Part shown: positions 25,131-38,173 of the stretch, piece by piece
Position numbering within the stretch: position 1 is the stretch's first letter
Layout: every line of letters starts with the position of its first letter
Assembly (NCBI GenBank): GCA_033439265.1
Contig: JAVTVX010000001.1
Span: 12,976,608-13,040,607, forward strand
Origin: Dillenia suffruticosa
Taxonomy: Eukaryota > Streptophyta > Magnoliopsida > Dilleniales > Dilleniaceae
DNA: 64,000 nt
Reading direction: 5' to 3'
The notes under the pieces: generated by a model
Databases searched by the model: none
Told to the model about the DNA's origin: nothing
Seen by the model: the letters and a program-made list of their open reading frames with translations, nothing else
Translations under genes and position numbers: made by a program

Positions 25131-25170
25131 TTAAGAGTTCTTGAATGGCATTAACCAAGTATAGGAACCT

Positions 25171-26154
25171 TTGAATTATGAAGAAGCTAATGCTTATCAA
25201 GAATGGAGAAAAGCTATGAAGGAAGAATTGGATGCTCTTACCAAGAATCAAACTTGGGAGATCACCACTCTTCCTAAAGGAAAGAAAGCGGTAGGGTGCA
25301 AGTGGATTTACAAGGTCAAGCATAAGAGTGATGGAACAATCGACCGCCTCAAAGCAAGACTTGTAGCCAAAGGCTTAACTCAGACATATGGAGAAGACTA
25401 CACTAAAACTTTTGCTCCGGTAGCTAAAATGACCACAGTCTGAGTTTTATTGTCTCTTGCAACAAACTGGAGCTAGCCGATATTTCAAATGGATGTGAAA
25501 AATGCATTCTTGCAAGGAGATTTGAAGGAGGAAGTTTACATGAGACTTCTTCAAGGGCTTGAAGGTAAAGAAGGACAAGTATGCAAACTCAATAAGGTCA
25601 TCTATAGTTTGAAACAATCTCCCCGAGCTAGGTATTCTAAACTTAGCACCGCTCTCCTTAGTTATGATTTCTTTGAGTGCAACAGTGACTCATCTTTATT
25701 TACAAAATTTTTTAATGAAAAAGTCACCGTTGTACTTATCTATGTCGATGACATAATTATAACCGGGAATGATATAAAACAAATAGATCAAGTTAAAAAA
25801 TTTCTTAAGTCTAAATTTGAAATTAAAGATTTAGGAAAACTAAGATACTTTCTAGGTATAGAACTTGCCTACTCCTCTAAAGGACTTGTTCTATTCCAAA
25901 GAAAATACATGTTTGATCTTTTGCAAGAAACAGGAAAAATTGGAGCCAAACCAGCTTGTAGCCTAGTCTCAACCTTTGAAGAAGGAAAGGATAATGATCA
26001 ATACTTTACCGACATTCCAAAATATCAGAGACTCGTTGGGAAGCTTATTTACTTGACGATCACCAGACAAGATATAGCATATGCGGTTAGTCGATCAATT
26101 AACATATGCATAATCCAAAATTGGGACATTGGAGAGAAGCAGAAAGGATCTTGA
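25171..26154 (+). pseudogene. Reverse transcriptase region of the copia element
   Basis: RVT_2 domain. Visible motifs are VGCKWIYKVKHKSDGT near 25294, KARLVAKG near 25352, MDVKNAFLQGDL near 25489, and the YVDDIIITGND active site near 25741. The catalytic YVDD is present, but the region is not whole. Confidence 0.9.
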
Positions 26155-26199
26155 GGTGCCTAAAGGGCTCTCCTGGGTGTGGAATATGGATGAAGTGCA

Positions 26200-26717
26200 A
26201 CTGAAATTCTGAAATTATTGGATATTGTGCTGCGGATTGGGCTGGAGATTCTCAAGATAGAAGGTCTACAATAGGTTTTTACATGTTTGTGGGAGGTAAT
26301 CTAGTGTCTTGGAGAAGCAAGAAATAATCAGTAGTTTTAAGATCTAGTGCGGAAGCGGAATACAAAGCTATGGCAATATCAACAAGTGAGATTATATGGC
26401 TTAAAACTCTAGTTGAAGATTTGGGGTTCAAGGTCATAATACCAATTCAACTTTTTTGTGATAACCAATCGGCTATTCACATTGCATCAAATCTAGTGTT
26501 TCATGAGCGGACCAAACATATTGAAATGGATTGTCATTTTGTACGGCAAAAAATTGAAGACAAGACCATAATCACCCCTCACGTAAAAAGTAGTGAACAA
26601 CTTGCTGATATTTTCACCAAGAGAACTACGACTAGTCACATGAATCATATTCTCGGTAAGTTAGACTCCATCGATATATATTCGCCAAACTTAAGAGGGA
26701 GTGTTGAAAATATATAG
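26200..26717 (+). pseudogene. RNase H region of the copia element
   Basis: Copia-type RNase H with SSAEAEYKAM-like residues near 26344, LFCDNQSAIHIA near 26451, HERTKHIEMD near 26503 and LADIFTK near 26602. It is followed directly by the 3' LTR. Confidence 0.88.
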
Positions 26718-27310
26718 GCCCACTTGGTCCCAAGACTTTTGGCCCAAGTGGGCCCATGATTTTTCCATTCTCCAACAGCTATAATAACCGTCAGAGGGGA
26801 ATGGACTTTGTTCACTCTCATCTCTCTTCCTATATTATTTTTTATTTTATTTTTTCTTTCTCTCTCTTACCATCTTCTATAAATAGGGATTTTCTCTTCT
26901 CTTGTAAAACAACTTGGAAGACAATCTCTCTTCCAAAATCTCTCATTTCTTTCTTTATCTTTGTAATATTGAGATAATTTATTTTTCATACTCAATAGAA
27001 GAAATTCTCTTCATTCTTCAATTTGTTTTCTTGATATATTTTTCTCCTTATTTTTCTTTTATTTGATCACATTTTTATCTCTCTTTGTCTATATTTAAAT
27101 TTGTGCTCCAAACTTTTATAAATCTCATTCTCTAGTATGCGATGGTATAGTATATTTAGGAAAATTCTGTTTAGTGACAAATATTTATCCAAGGAAAGAG
27201 GTACTTATGCGAAGACAGACGAGCTCTACCTCTTTTCTTGAAACTTTCCTGGTGCTCCCTGCTACAGAACGGTTTGAGTTGAATTTAAGTGAGGTTTATA
27301 AATTTCTACA
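26702..27310 (+). repeat. 3' LTR of the copia element at 21976-27310
   Basis: 609 bp starting TGTTGAAAATATATAGG. It matches the 5' LTR apart from small differences and is followed by the TSD GTGCT. Confidence 0.95.
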
Positions 27311-27315
27311 GTGCT

Positions 27316-28204
27316 GCTATCTTTCTCTCTCGTATCCATTTTATTGAGGCGTGAACCCTTCTCGCAACATTCCTTTAGTGGACTCAAAGGTTTTTAGAAG
27401 GATTAAAAGTACCAACAATGTCAAAAATTCAGTCTATCCGGTTCACTACATCCAGCAATGAAATTCTCCCTTTTCTATCTTTTTTTTTTTTTTTTTGATC
27501 TTCAACATGCTCTCATTTGTTTTCCATATTAGAATATTAATTTGTAATGAAATATCTCACACTACCCCAGATAACCCTACAAAGAGTATTTCAATACTCT
27601 ATTACAATAGTGAAGGAATTTACACTAAATTTTACTACCAGATACAAACCAAACTCTAATTCCATATGTATTACAATGAATCTATTTCAATATATTATTA
27701 CATCACCATCATACTTAGACCCTCCAGAATTAGCACTGTCTTTAGATTCACCCTATTAAGGTAATTTAATTTTTAAATTAAATTGAAAATAACTCTAGAA
27801 AGGAATTTTGGGTATTTACATAGTGCCAAAAATACTAATAGTATTTTTTTAGAAGCTGAAAGGATAAGATTTACTATCCTATGATTATTCCAAAAGATCT
27901 AGTGAATTCCAGTGAATTCCAAATGACTGCCTTCGTAAATAATTCAATGATCTAGGTATGTCTCCCTTAACGGACTAGGATCAGGAAACTCACCTTTTAA
28001 TAGTTCTATAAGCATGGCTACCAACAACTAACATGGATGTATGGTGTTTCTCCATATCCACACAGAGTACATTGCTAGCAACACTTTCCACAACTTGCAC
28101 AATGACATCAAGCACCTACACCAAAACTCTGATTGTTTTAAAATATATCTATGGGTATATGTTGATTTCTTTTGATCTATGTTTCACCAATAGTTTTGTG
28201 CCCT
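27316..28204. other. Non-coding spacer
   Basis: Continuation of the DNA into which the copia element inserted. It holds a T-run (about 27480-27497) and a duplicated CAGTGAATTC-like 10-mer near 27900-27920. No gene seen. Confidence 0.5.
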
Positions 28205-29579
28205 TGTTGTGTCACGCCCCGACTCTCGATTGAACACGCAACAACTGTTGCGCTATCTCGAGATATGTGTGAACACCGCATCATATCCCGAGATATCACA
28301 AGACATTCTAATGCCCCAAACATTTTAAAATAAATTTATCAAACAATCCAAATATCCCAATGAAAATAATAAAACTTGCAAAAGAAAGTTTATACCAAAT
28401 AAAAAAAATTCTAAATTAAGTGTTTAATAAAACCAAGTTTTTAAAAGTTTACAAAACTCCCTCATAGGGGTAGTTTGCATAGTTTCCAAAAATACTCTCA
28501 AGCTGATACCTATCAATGATCAACAAAAATAATTCCTTCTTATCAACAAAAGTAATTCCTTCTGACCAGCAATTAGATGATGACTTGGTCTCCAATTTAG
28601 ACTTCCCCTAAAAAGAGATAGGAAGAAATGAGTGAGTATAAAAGTACTCAGTGAATACAATAGCATGTTGAACATAAATGAGAGATAAGAGTTGTTGCAC
28701 CAAATGAACATTTAAATATATTCAAATGCAAAACTAAAAAGTCACGGCACAAAATATATTTATAACAAAATTCCAATGACTTATATATTTCCATTAGCAA
28801 CCCATTTTTATTTTGCTTTTCAAATTTCCTAGGGTCTTTGCCGAAAACACATTTCTATCAATGGCTGATGGTAGAATCCATCAAGAGATTTTTTCACAAT
28901 TTTCATAAAAATACTCTACATTCTTGACGTTGGCCCAAAACACTATGGGGTGCTACCATTGTAACATCGACACTGTGGTGTTTGTAATTTAATTATATAG
29001 AGAGAAATTTATTTATTTAAATTGATTTTTGATTTTAAGGTATTTAAATTAAATTTTTTGTATATTTTAATTTATCAAATTTGCGAATCGAAATAAATCC
29101 CGTTTTTACAAAAAATTTAAATTTTAGTGAAATGTGGGTATGAAGACATATATATATATAAATACAAAAAAGAGAGAGAGAGAGAGAGGAGATGCTGCAT
29201 TTTGGAGTGAAATGCAGCACCTCCCTCCTTTCCCAATTAGGGTTGGAAACCCTAAATTACTTTTCTCTCTCTCTCTCTACTTCACTCATGGTCTCTCTCT
29301 CACTGTTTCTCTCTGTCTCCGCTACTCACTCTCTCTCTATCTCTCGCGATCTCCCTGTCTCTCTCGATCGCACTTCACCGCAAGCTTCCACCACGATCCG
29401 CCACCACCACGAGCGTGCCCTTGCGCAATCCACCCAGCGCGAGCACGATCACGCCCCTACGCGATCCTCCCCGTGCGAACATAGCGCAACCCAGTCCACG
29501 AGCGAGTGCCTCAGTCCACGAGCGCGCCTGCGTACGAGCGCGCACCAACCCGTTAGCGTGCAGCCCGCGAGCCCCCTGC

Positions 29580-29765
29580 AGCCCATGAAGCCCACTGCAG
29601 CCCGCTAGCCTACTGACCCGTGAGCCCGCTACAGCCCATGAGCCCACTGTGGCCCGCGAAGCCCACTGCTGCCCGCCAGCCTGCTGACCCGCGAGCTCGC
29701 AAGCTCGCTGTAGCCCACAAGCTCGCTGTAGCCCGCGACGGCCCGTGAACCTGTGACAGCCCACG
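29580..29765 (+). repeat. GC-rich short tandem repeats inside the solo LTR
   Basis: Irregular repeats built on AGCCCRC / AAGCTCGCTGTAGCCC, far richer in GC than the surroundings. Long open frames over it on both strands follow from its composition and are not taken as genes. Confidence 0.7.
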
Positions 29766-29994
29766 AATCTCCACGCAGGTAACTGATTTAGGATTTCGAT
29801 TCTGATCTAAGTGTTTATGACCTAACTAATAAATCTTATCTTGATAGGAAGCGTTTCAGATTTTTGAGTGATCTAGGAGACATTCGAACAAAAGTTTGAG
29901 CGCCGAGAAACCCTAGGTGAAAAAATTTTTTACCCATTCGATTTATTTGAATGAATGTTAGGGTTAAGTTTAGAAATGAGGAGCAATGGTTAGC

Positions 29995-30150
29995 GTGCAG
30001 GCACTGCATGCCCTACACACAGGTGCTGCGCGCCCTGCAGATAAACCTTGCACATGGGCACTGTGTGCCCTGCACACAGGCGCTGCGTACCCTGCATATA
30101 GACCCTGCAGATGGGCATTGCGTGCCCTGCACATAGGCGCTGGACGCTGC
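29995..30150 (+). repeat. ~60-bp tandem repeat inside the solo LTR
   Basis: Two and a half units built from GGGCACTGTGTGCCCTGCA and CAGGCGCTGCG-like blocks. The GGGCAYTGYGTGCCC part is itself nearly palindromic. Confidence 0.75.
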
Positions 30151-33100
30151 ACAGAGGAGCACTAGGCTGTCGCCCTGTTGGCCCTTGGGTACGAGCGAGA
30201 GATTGGATCAGTGTGAGCCTTGTGTGAGATTAGATGAGTACCAACACTTGAGTCTTGTAGACATATTGTATGCATGAACAAAATACGAGAAATTAGGGTA
30301 GGGTTTTAAAAGATTCTAATTACCTGATTTGCATACGTGTATTAAAAGTGATAGCCTATTTTCTATAACTGCATAAGTTTAAAACATGTTGATTTATATA
30401 TATATATATACATTCGTAGGTGTTGGGTGCCTTGATTTAGATGAACACTTTTTTTGCTTCATGGTGTTATTGGGGAGTACGTTACCCTCCCCCATACAGT
30501 GAGTGAGACTTTGACATCTACTATTGATTGACAAATCATGTTTTACCGATTTTCAAACGACATGATTTCTATACGTGTGAAAACTAAATTTTTGGATTTT
30601 GATAAACATATTTTTATGACCATTGGACTATCCCAATTGTTGATTTTATTGAATTGCATCCATGAGTTTGATAACCGGATACTGTGTTATTTTTTTTAAC
30701 ATATTGATATGTTTTAATACTTCTACTGTATTGGCACGTAGTTTTAAATGGATTTACATGTACTATTTGGGCTATACGTCTGGCCGACGTTATGTTACGA
30801 TGTATGGGACTATATGCCCGGCCAACATGATGATGTGATCCATGGGGCTACGTGCCCGGCCGACTTGGTGATATGGTGATATGCTTCCTATAGCATTCCG
30901 TAGCTACGAAGGACATTTGGTAGAGGTACTCTTTGTGTCCGGATATATTTCGGCCGGAGGTATCCGTCAAATCGTCATATATATGGGTGTCCCAGGTTGA
31001 CCCTCATCGGGAAGAACGTGAGTTTACCTCTGTCTAGTACCGGGCGGGACACCATACACGACCGACTATATATATGTATTATTATAATTATTTACAGATT
31101 AGTTGGAGTAGCCTGTGGTCAACATTGGGATAGAGAACTATTATTTGATATTTGCATAGTGAAAACCCCCAATGCGTCCATCCTTGATCGAGGTAGACCA
31201 TTGCCGGGATTGTTTGTTCGGCTGACTCTACATATGTGACTTGATACATGGATGGATGCATATGTTATTTTCTGATATGTACCTTGAGATATGTTTTACT
31301 CTGAAATAGTACGTTATTTTCGCACACTCGATATTATATTACATGTTTTGACACTCCAACTTTACCCTCGATATTGATAGCACGATATCAATTCCCTCAT
31401 TTGCTAAGTATCCTCCCATAAATACTCACCCTCACTTTCTTTCCCATAGGATTAGTCTCGAACTGAAAAAAAAAATTTGTAATTTCATACTTGTGACGTG
31501 GACTTGATAACACCGGGCTTGGATATGGATGTTACCATATCTTCCGTTACGATTATTGGAGATTTTAATTTGATCAATGTACTCATCTATTTATTTTTTT
31601 GGGATGACTGTATAATTATGGATATTTATTCGAGAAACTCTCATATTGACTCGGTTCACTTGTATTAAGGCACCTATATATATTCAAAATGTTAATTTGA
31701 GAATTTATTGTACAAATGTATAAACATTTAGGTCCGCTCGGTGTGGCGGCTGCTCATACTCAAGTTTAGCATGACAGTAGAAGTCTGTAGCTAGAACTGC
31801 TAGAAATTTCTATATTCTTGTGTTGTTCTGGTTGTCGGCTGTGGTTTGGTTAATGGTTGTGAGGCCGGGATAGCCCTTTTATTAAATTGACAGATGGTTG
31901 TGAATATTACAGGTTAAATTGTATATGGGAGATCTCCGAAATATGGGGAGATTTTGTCCGATTTTCTGTAAAAATGTAACTGACATCCAGGGCAACGGAC
32001 GACTGTTCATGACCCTGGTTCGGGGCGTGACAACCATGTTATTACTAGCAACTTGAGGAGGCTCTCCATCCCACCTACCACCAAGCCCAATCTCTATTCA
32101 GTCTTACCCACGCCGCCCCAATGGTCCCAGTCCATTGTAAGATTTAAAATATAGTCATTTTTTATGTACCATGTTACAAAATTCATTTCACATTTCAATA
32201 TCATAACAATTCACAATGGAATGAAATTTTATAATTTACAATCATAATTCAATTGTAACATGATACAAACAGATCAAGGAATCAAGAATAGAGTCATGGA
32301 TTGATCAAAAAGAGTCATGGATTGATCAAATCATTTAACTGGGCATACCACGAACACAAATAGTTTATAAATCCATTTCAAAATTTATTTCATAAATTGT
32401 AATTGGAAATTTTGTTATCATTTATACTCAACATAACTATCCACTTACAGTGTTAGGGAGGGTAATCACTCTTAGTTTTCTCCACAATAAGAGTCTCACC
32501 ATGATCAACTTTGTCCAACCCCTAAATGATATCATCAAATAACCAAAATTATCAATATTTATCATTCTATGTCAACCCATAATCTTAATATTCAAAATCT
32601 AACTTTTCTCTCACTCACAAGACTCAAAAATCCTCCAAACTTACTTCATCAAATTTCAACATAATCTTCAAAGTCATGAAAGAGAAAAATAACCCAAGTT
32701 AAGAATAAAAATGTTACTTAAATTTTTATCATCAATTTCGTCTCAAGCCAAACTACCATCAAACGTTCTCACTAGAAATTTTCAAATCTTTTACTAGATC
32801 TAAATTTTTAGAGGTTGGGTTATGAGTTTTGGAGTCTTTAAAGTGTGGGTTTGTGATGTTTTGATTGATTTTTGATGAAAGTAAAGAGAGATAGAGAAAA
32901 GTGAGAGCAGAGATGAAATTTGGATTTCATAGATTTTGAAGTCTCATCTCTATTTTTTATCTACAACTTATTTCCATTATTTGCCTAGTTGGCCTCCTTC
33001 ACCTCTAAATTATATAAGTGCCCAATATGTCCACTTGAGTTATTGGGAGGTCAATCCTCTAAGTTTATGTACTTGAAGTTCTGTTCAGTTGAGAAGATAT

Positions 33101-33267
33101 GCTCAGTGATACGTATGGAAGGTTAAAATGAAAAGTGCTGATTTATGGAAAATAAATTAGAAAGACTAAAAATTTGGAATATCCACGTATATGTAATATA
33201 ATATAAATTATGTAGTAGATTAAATGGCACAGTGGTATGATATCTTTTTAGAGATTTTGGACCAAGG

Positions 33268-33785
33268 TTCAAACCTCAAGGACTACACGTACAGATGGAA
33301 ACTGGACATGCAAATCAAGTTGAATTGCATTAAGTGCGGAATGGATGTGCGAAGCAGAAATGAAAATAAAAGGCACCGATTGACAATGTGTCGTGGAGGA
33401 ATAGTAAGGCGGCGAATAGGAGTGCTAAGTGTTTGCTCAAAATACAAATCTCATTTGATGCAAGCAATCGACAGCATTTTAAATTTACAAGCAAGCAACA
33501 ACCAATTTTAATGGAAATATAGTGTACTGAGTACCTCAAGGACTGCATGTACCGATGGAAATTGGAAGTGCGAATCAAGTTGTATTGAATGGATGTGCTA
33601 GGCAGAAATAGAAATAAAAGGCTCCGATTGACAATGTGCCATGGAGAAATGGTAAGGCACCAAATGGGAGTGCTAAGTGTTCGGCCAAAGTACAAATCTC
33701 ATTTGATGCAACCACCCGACAGCATTTTAAATTTGCAAGCAAGTGCCGACCAATTTGAGTGGAAATATAGTGTACTGAGCAAGTG
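33268..33785. repeat. Direct duplication (~255 bp) within the left chromovirus LTR
   Basis: Copies at about 33268-33531 and 33532-33785. Both begin near CCTCAAGGACT and end near TATAGTGTACTGAG. The right LTR has only one copy (about 52150-52355), so the duplication is specific to this LTR. Confidence 0.85.
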
Positions 33786-34133
33786 CTCAAGGATTTGAAA
33801 ATTGAGATGTAAGAGAATAACATCACTAAGCAGTCCTCACAATTTTACTATCGAGGAGTTCCATAGAAAGAAGAAACTGTACCGACAAGACCCCTATTTG
33901 AAAAAAATAGAAAACGTTTATCGAGAGATAAACATATACTAAATCACTTAGTATAAATACTCCAATATCAAGGCGCTGAATAGAAAACTTTACACCAAGA
34001 AATGATGGAGTGTACAGAAATAGTCACTACCTGCTAAGATCAAATTTCGGAAAACGGTCCACATCGAACATTGAATGCAAATAAAATTCTATCAAATACC
34101 AAATACTTTAATAACTGAACACTCACTACTAGA

Positions 34134-35050
34134 AAATGGATTTTCAACGACAGAAAATTACCTACGAATTTTTTTCTGTCGGTAATAGCAATGGAATTGC
34201 GATGATTACCGACGAAAATTTTACCGACGGATTAGCGACGGATTTTTTATAATTTTTTATTTTTTTTAATTTTTTAATTTTAAATTTTTTTAAAATTTTT
34301 GTAAATCTATCAGCGACGAATTATCGACAGAAATTTTATCAATAGATAACCGACGGATTAGCAACGAATTAGTAACAAAAAAATTAGTGACAGATTACTG
34401 ACAGAAAAATTAGTAACGGATTACCAACAGATTAGCAACGGTTTTTATTTTTATAATTTTTATAATTTTATAATTTTATAATTTTATAATTTTATAATTT
34501 TATAAGTTTTATTTAATATAATTTTTTTTTATTTTGTAGAAGGATAATATTATTTTATTTTTTAAAATTTTTTATTATTTTATTTTAAGCTAAAATAAAA
34601 TTATTTTATTATTTTATAAAAAATTATAATTTTATATTATTTTATTATTATTAAAAAATATGAGATAAAGATAATAAGAAAAAAAAAAACTAATATGATT
34701 AGATTTGTAGTTTGGTTTGGTAGTTGTGTTGCTCATATAATTTCACTTGTGCCTAGGTTCGAAGGTGACTGGAGGCATTTTTCACAAATTAAAGGACGCG
34801 GATCGGCGGCGGGCTGCCAAGAGCAGATTGCAATTTTTTTTGAGAACTCTAAAATCAACGACGAATTTGGTCTGTCGCTGATTTTTTTTTTTATTTTTTA
34901 TCGGTGACGGATTTTTTTCTGTTGTAAATATCAGGGACAGATTTTTTTCCGTCGTTAGGAAAAAAATCCGTTGCTGATACCCTTCAGCGACAAAAATGGG
35001 ATTTTCAACGACTGTTTTTTTTATCACTAAAAGTCTGTTTTCTAGTGGTG
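34134..35050. mobile_element. Non-autonomous CACTA element, CACTACTAGAA family, second copy
   Basis: 917 bp from CACTACTAGAAAA to TTTTCTAGTGGTG, with an exact 3-bp duplication ACT (34131-34133 and 35051-35053). The sister LTR at 52700-52712 shows the empty site CTGAACACTTAAAAATTG. Subterminal copies of an AGCGACGGA-like motif occur in both orientations, with an AT-rich core and no transposase. Its left end matches the right end of the element at 12018-13313 and vice versa, so the two lie in opposite orientations. Confidence 0.93.
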
Positions 35051-35224
35051 ACTTAAAAATTGAAGGTCTGCTGACAAGTGCCTAATAGGTTCCTAAACAA
35101 CCTAAGTGGCAGGAACTCATATTTATATCTGATTAATTATTTTTACACATTTTCACAAGATACAAAAATTTTTAAATAGCCTATTTAGAGTTAATATCAC
35201 TATTCGGATTTATCCGGTGTTACA

Positions 35225-36681
35225 ATTCCTAACCCCTTAATAGAAAATTTTATCCTCAAAATTTTATTATATTATGATTCCTCATACAGTTGGGGGTGCT
35301 TCCTCATCATCTCCTCAGGTTCCCAACTCTACTATTTAATGTGGTTGTTCTTCTATAAAATCTTGACAATTGAGATCTGCTTGCTTCTCAAACTCATAAC
35401 TTGCTGCTCTGGGATAGCTACTAGTTGAACTCCAAAATTTAAATCTTTCCTCAACTCAATGGGAGGAACCTCAAGGACATGGGAGGGATCTAGCAAATAT
35501 TTATTCAACATTGAGACATGGAAGACATTATGAATCCTTTTCAATTTTGGGGGCAGTTCTAACTGATAAGCTATCTTTCCAACTCTCTCTACGATCTTGA
35601 AGAGACCAATATAACGAGGATTTAACTTCCCCGATCTCCAAAATCGAATAACACCCTTCTAAGGAGATACTTTCAAAAATATCATGTCACCAAGCTCAAA
35701 TTTCAATGGTCTTATCCTTTTATCCATATAAATCTTCTGTCGGTTTTGAGCTATCTTAATTTTCTCTCAGATCAACTTTACTTTCTCAATAGTGGTCTCA
35801 ATCAACTCTATACTCTCAATTTTCCTTTCTCTTACCTTATCCCAACACAATAGAGTGTTGCACTTCCGTCCATATAAAGCTTCATAAATAGGCATTCCAA
35901 TGCTAACTTGATAATTATTATTGTAGGCAAACTCTATCAACGAAAGATACCTATCCCAGCTACCCTGAAAATCTATTATACAAGCTCTTAGCATATCTTC
36001 TAATGTTTGAATTGTGCATTCTGATTGACCATTGGTTTGAGGATGTAAGACAGTACTAAACTTTAATTGAGTGCCTAAGAATTCTCATAATTTCAAAACC
36101 GAGAGGTGAATAGCTAACTTCTTCAAAGAATAGGTGTTTTGAATTGGCAAAAAGTGAGCTAACTTGGTGAGACTATCTATAATCACCCAAATCGTATCAT
36201 ACCTACTCGATATATGAGATAAACCAATTACAAAATCAAAAGTGACACGCTCCTGTTTCTATTCGGGAATTGGTAATGGTTGGAGAATACTAGCAACCCT
36301 TTGGTGTTCTGCCTTCACTTGTTAACACACTAAATACCTGGACACAAATTTAGCGATCTTCCTTTTCATTCAAGACTACTAGTAAGTCCCCTTAATTGTT
36401 TGGTACATCTTAATATTTCCCGAATGCATAGTATAAACCAATAAACGCACTTCCTCAAGAATAGCTCTATGAAGATCAATGTCTTTAGGAACACAAATCC
36501 TATTCTTAAACACCAGCATTCCATTCTGTCTAATTCTAAACTCACCTCCTTCACCATTGTGAACCTTTTCAACTATCATCTTTATTTCATCATCAGTAAT
36601 TTGAAGCTTTCGAATACGATCTACCAAAGTTAGTCTTACCACAAAACTAACTAACAATGCACCATGCTCATCACTTGCCAA
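35225..36681 (-). pseudogene. Integrase and chromodomain-like regions of the chromovirus
   Basis: On the minus strand the integrase zinc-binding part lies near 36681-36370. The core end (QGSWDRYLSLIEFAYNNNYQ, then a YGRKC motif) is near 35960-35860. The RIHNVFHVSML motif near 35540 leads into a chromodomain-like tail reaching about 35270. This arrangement is that of plant chromoviruses, where the chromodomain steers integration. Decayed. Confidence 0.85.
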
Positions 36682-36696
36682 TCTAACTCCAAGGGC

Positions 36697-37925
36697 TCAG
36701 ATGCCAACCAAACATGAAAAGTAAGAATTTCTATGAGACTTCAAATGAGATGAAGACTTCTGGCTTAAGGCATTTGCAACCACATTGGCCTTATCAGGAT
36801 AGTAATCTATCGTTAAATCATAGTCTTTAGTCAACTCAAGCCATCTTTTTTGTCTCAAGTTCAGCTCCTTTTGTGTAGACAAATATTTCAAACCCTTGTG
36901 GTCGGTGAAAATCCTATAAGTCTCCCCATATAAATAATGTCTCAATATCTTCAAGACATATAATTGCAGCTAAGAGTAAGATAGTTCTCTTCATGCTTCC
37001 TTAGTTGGCAGGAGGCATATGCTATTATCTTATCATTTTCTATTAACACACACCCCAAACCTTGTTTACTAGCATCACTATAAACCACATATCTGTCTTC
37101 ACTTGATGGGAGAATAAGGATAAGAGCCGATGTTAACCTCTTCTTGAACTCTTGGAAGCTAGCTTTACATTTATTATCCCACTTAAATTTGATTCTTTTT
37201 CTTGTCAAACCAGACAATAAGACTACAATTCTGGAAAATCTCTCAACAAATCTTCTATAATACCCTACTAACCCAAAAAAACTTCTAACCTTAGTCACAT
37301 TTCTTGGTTGTTCTCACTTCAAGATAGTTTCAACTTTTTTTGAATCCATAAATATTCCTTCACCGGACACTATATGCCCTAAGAATCTAATTTCTTGCAA
37401 CCAAAATTCACATTTTGAGAACTTAACATACAATTATTTCTTCCAAAGAGTTTGCAAAACAATTCTAAGGTGTCTCGAATTCTACTCAATACTCTTTGAA
37501 TACACCAAGATATCATCAATAAACACAACTACAAATTTATCAAGGCATAAATGATAGGTGGGCGCATTTGTCAACCCAAATGGCTTCACCAAAAGCTCAA
37601 AATGTCAATACCGAATCCTAAAGGCAATCTTATACATATCACTCTCCTTGATTCTCAATTGATGATAACCCAATCTCAAATCAATCTTTGCGAACACACA
37701 TGCACCTTGAAGTTGGTCAAAAAGATCATCAATCCTAAGAAGAGGACACTTATTCCTAATAGTGACTCTATTTAGTTGTCGGTAATCAATGCATAACCTA
37801 AACATACCATCCTTCTTTACAAATAGGATAGGTACACCCCAAGGAGAGGAGTTTGGCCGAATGAATCCCTTATTCGATAATTCTTGGAGTTGTATTTTCA
37901 ACTCCTTCAATTTTGTAAGAGTCAT
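36697..37925 (-). pseudogene. Reverse transcriptase and RNase H regions of the chromovirus
   Basis: Minus-strand motifs in order: [18 protein letters not shown] near 37830, [13 protein letters not shown] near 37660, [12 protein letters not shown] near 37280, [13 protein letters not shown] near 37080, and [10 protein letters not shown] near 36900. These are the standard Ty3/gypsy RT-RNase H signatures. Decayed. Confidence 0.9.
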
Positions 37926-38173
37926 CCTATAAGGTGGAATGGAGATTGGTGTAGTATCAAGAACCGAATCAATGGCAAATTTAAACTCCTAGATAGAAGG
38001 CAAACTAGGTAACTCGTCCAGAAAGACATATAAAAACTCATTCACCATTCAAATATCACTCAAGTTGGGACCTTCAACCATGGTGTTAATGATGTGTACA
38101 AAGTAGGTTCACATCCCTTATATACTAGCCTTCTTGCTTCAATTGCGGAAATCACATAGCTCGATAGGATCCA

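Larger units (their letters stand above)
21976..27310 (+). mobile_element. Ty1/copia LTR retrotransposon, comparatively young
   Basis: 5.34 kb with TSD GTGCT (21971-21975 and 27311-27315). LTRs lie at 21976-22562 and 26702-27310. An exact TGGTATCAGAGC primer-binding site (initiator-Met tRNA) lies at 22563-22574, and a purine tract AAGAGGGAG sits before the 3' LTR. Parts in copia order are gag, protease, integrase, reverse transcriptase and RNase H, with long stretches still open. The coding region is nevertheless broken several times. The LTRs are about 93-95% alike by eye, clearly younger than the copia element at 4753-9022. Confidence 0.95.
28960..32032 (+). mobile_element. Solo LTR of a chromovirus-type gypsy element (3.07 kb)
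   Basis: It starts TGTAACATCGACAC, ends GGGGCGTGACA and is flanked by the duplication ACCAT (28955-28959 and 32033-32037). The other LTR of the host element shows the uninterrupted site near 50910. A TATA run (about 29150-29162), a CT-rich stretch and a GC-rich 29390-29770 follow in plus orientation. A plausible splice donor (CACGCAG|GTAACT) lies near 29778. GCCCGGCC-containing repeats near 30770-30870 recall Tekay-type LTRs. With one LTR and no internal part, it is best read as the product of LTR-LTR recombination. Confidence 0.85.
28210..35224 (-). repeat. 3' LTR of the chromovirus, interrupted by two insertions
   Basis: It matches 50175-52875 once the solo LTR (28960-32032) and the CACTA element (34134-35050) are set aside. 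What remains is about 3.0 kb and includes a direct duplication at 33268-33785 that is absent from the other LTR. Confidence 0.88.

Noticed and set aside
27530-27780. Possible MITE
   Set aside because: AT-rich with some symmetric-looking stretches, but no terminal inverted repeat with a target duplication could be identified.
29134-29764. Open frames of 116-138 codons on both strands
   Set aside because: They lie in the CT-rich and GC-rich part of a solo LTR. There is no domain, and composition explains the open frames.
29995-30150. Short regularly spaced repeats considered as a CRISPR-like array
   Set aside because: Units are contiguous and imperfect with no unique spacers, in a plant retrotransposon LTR.
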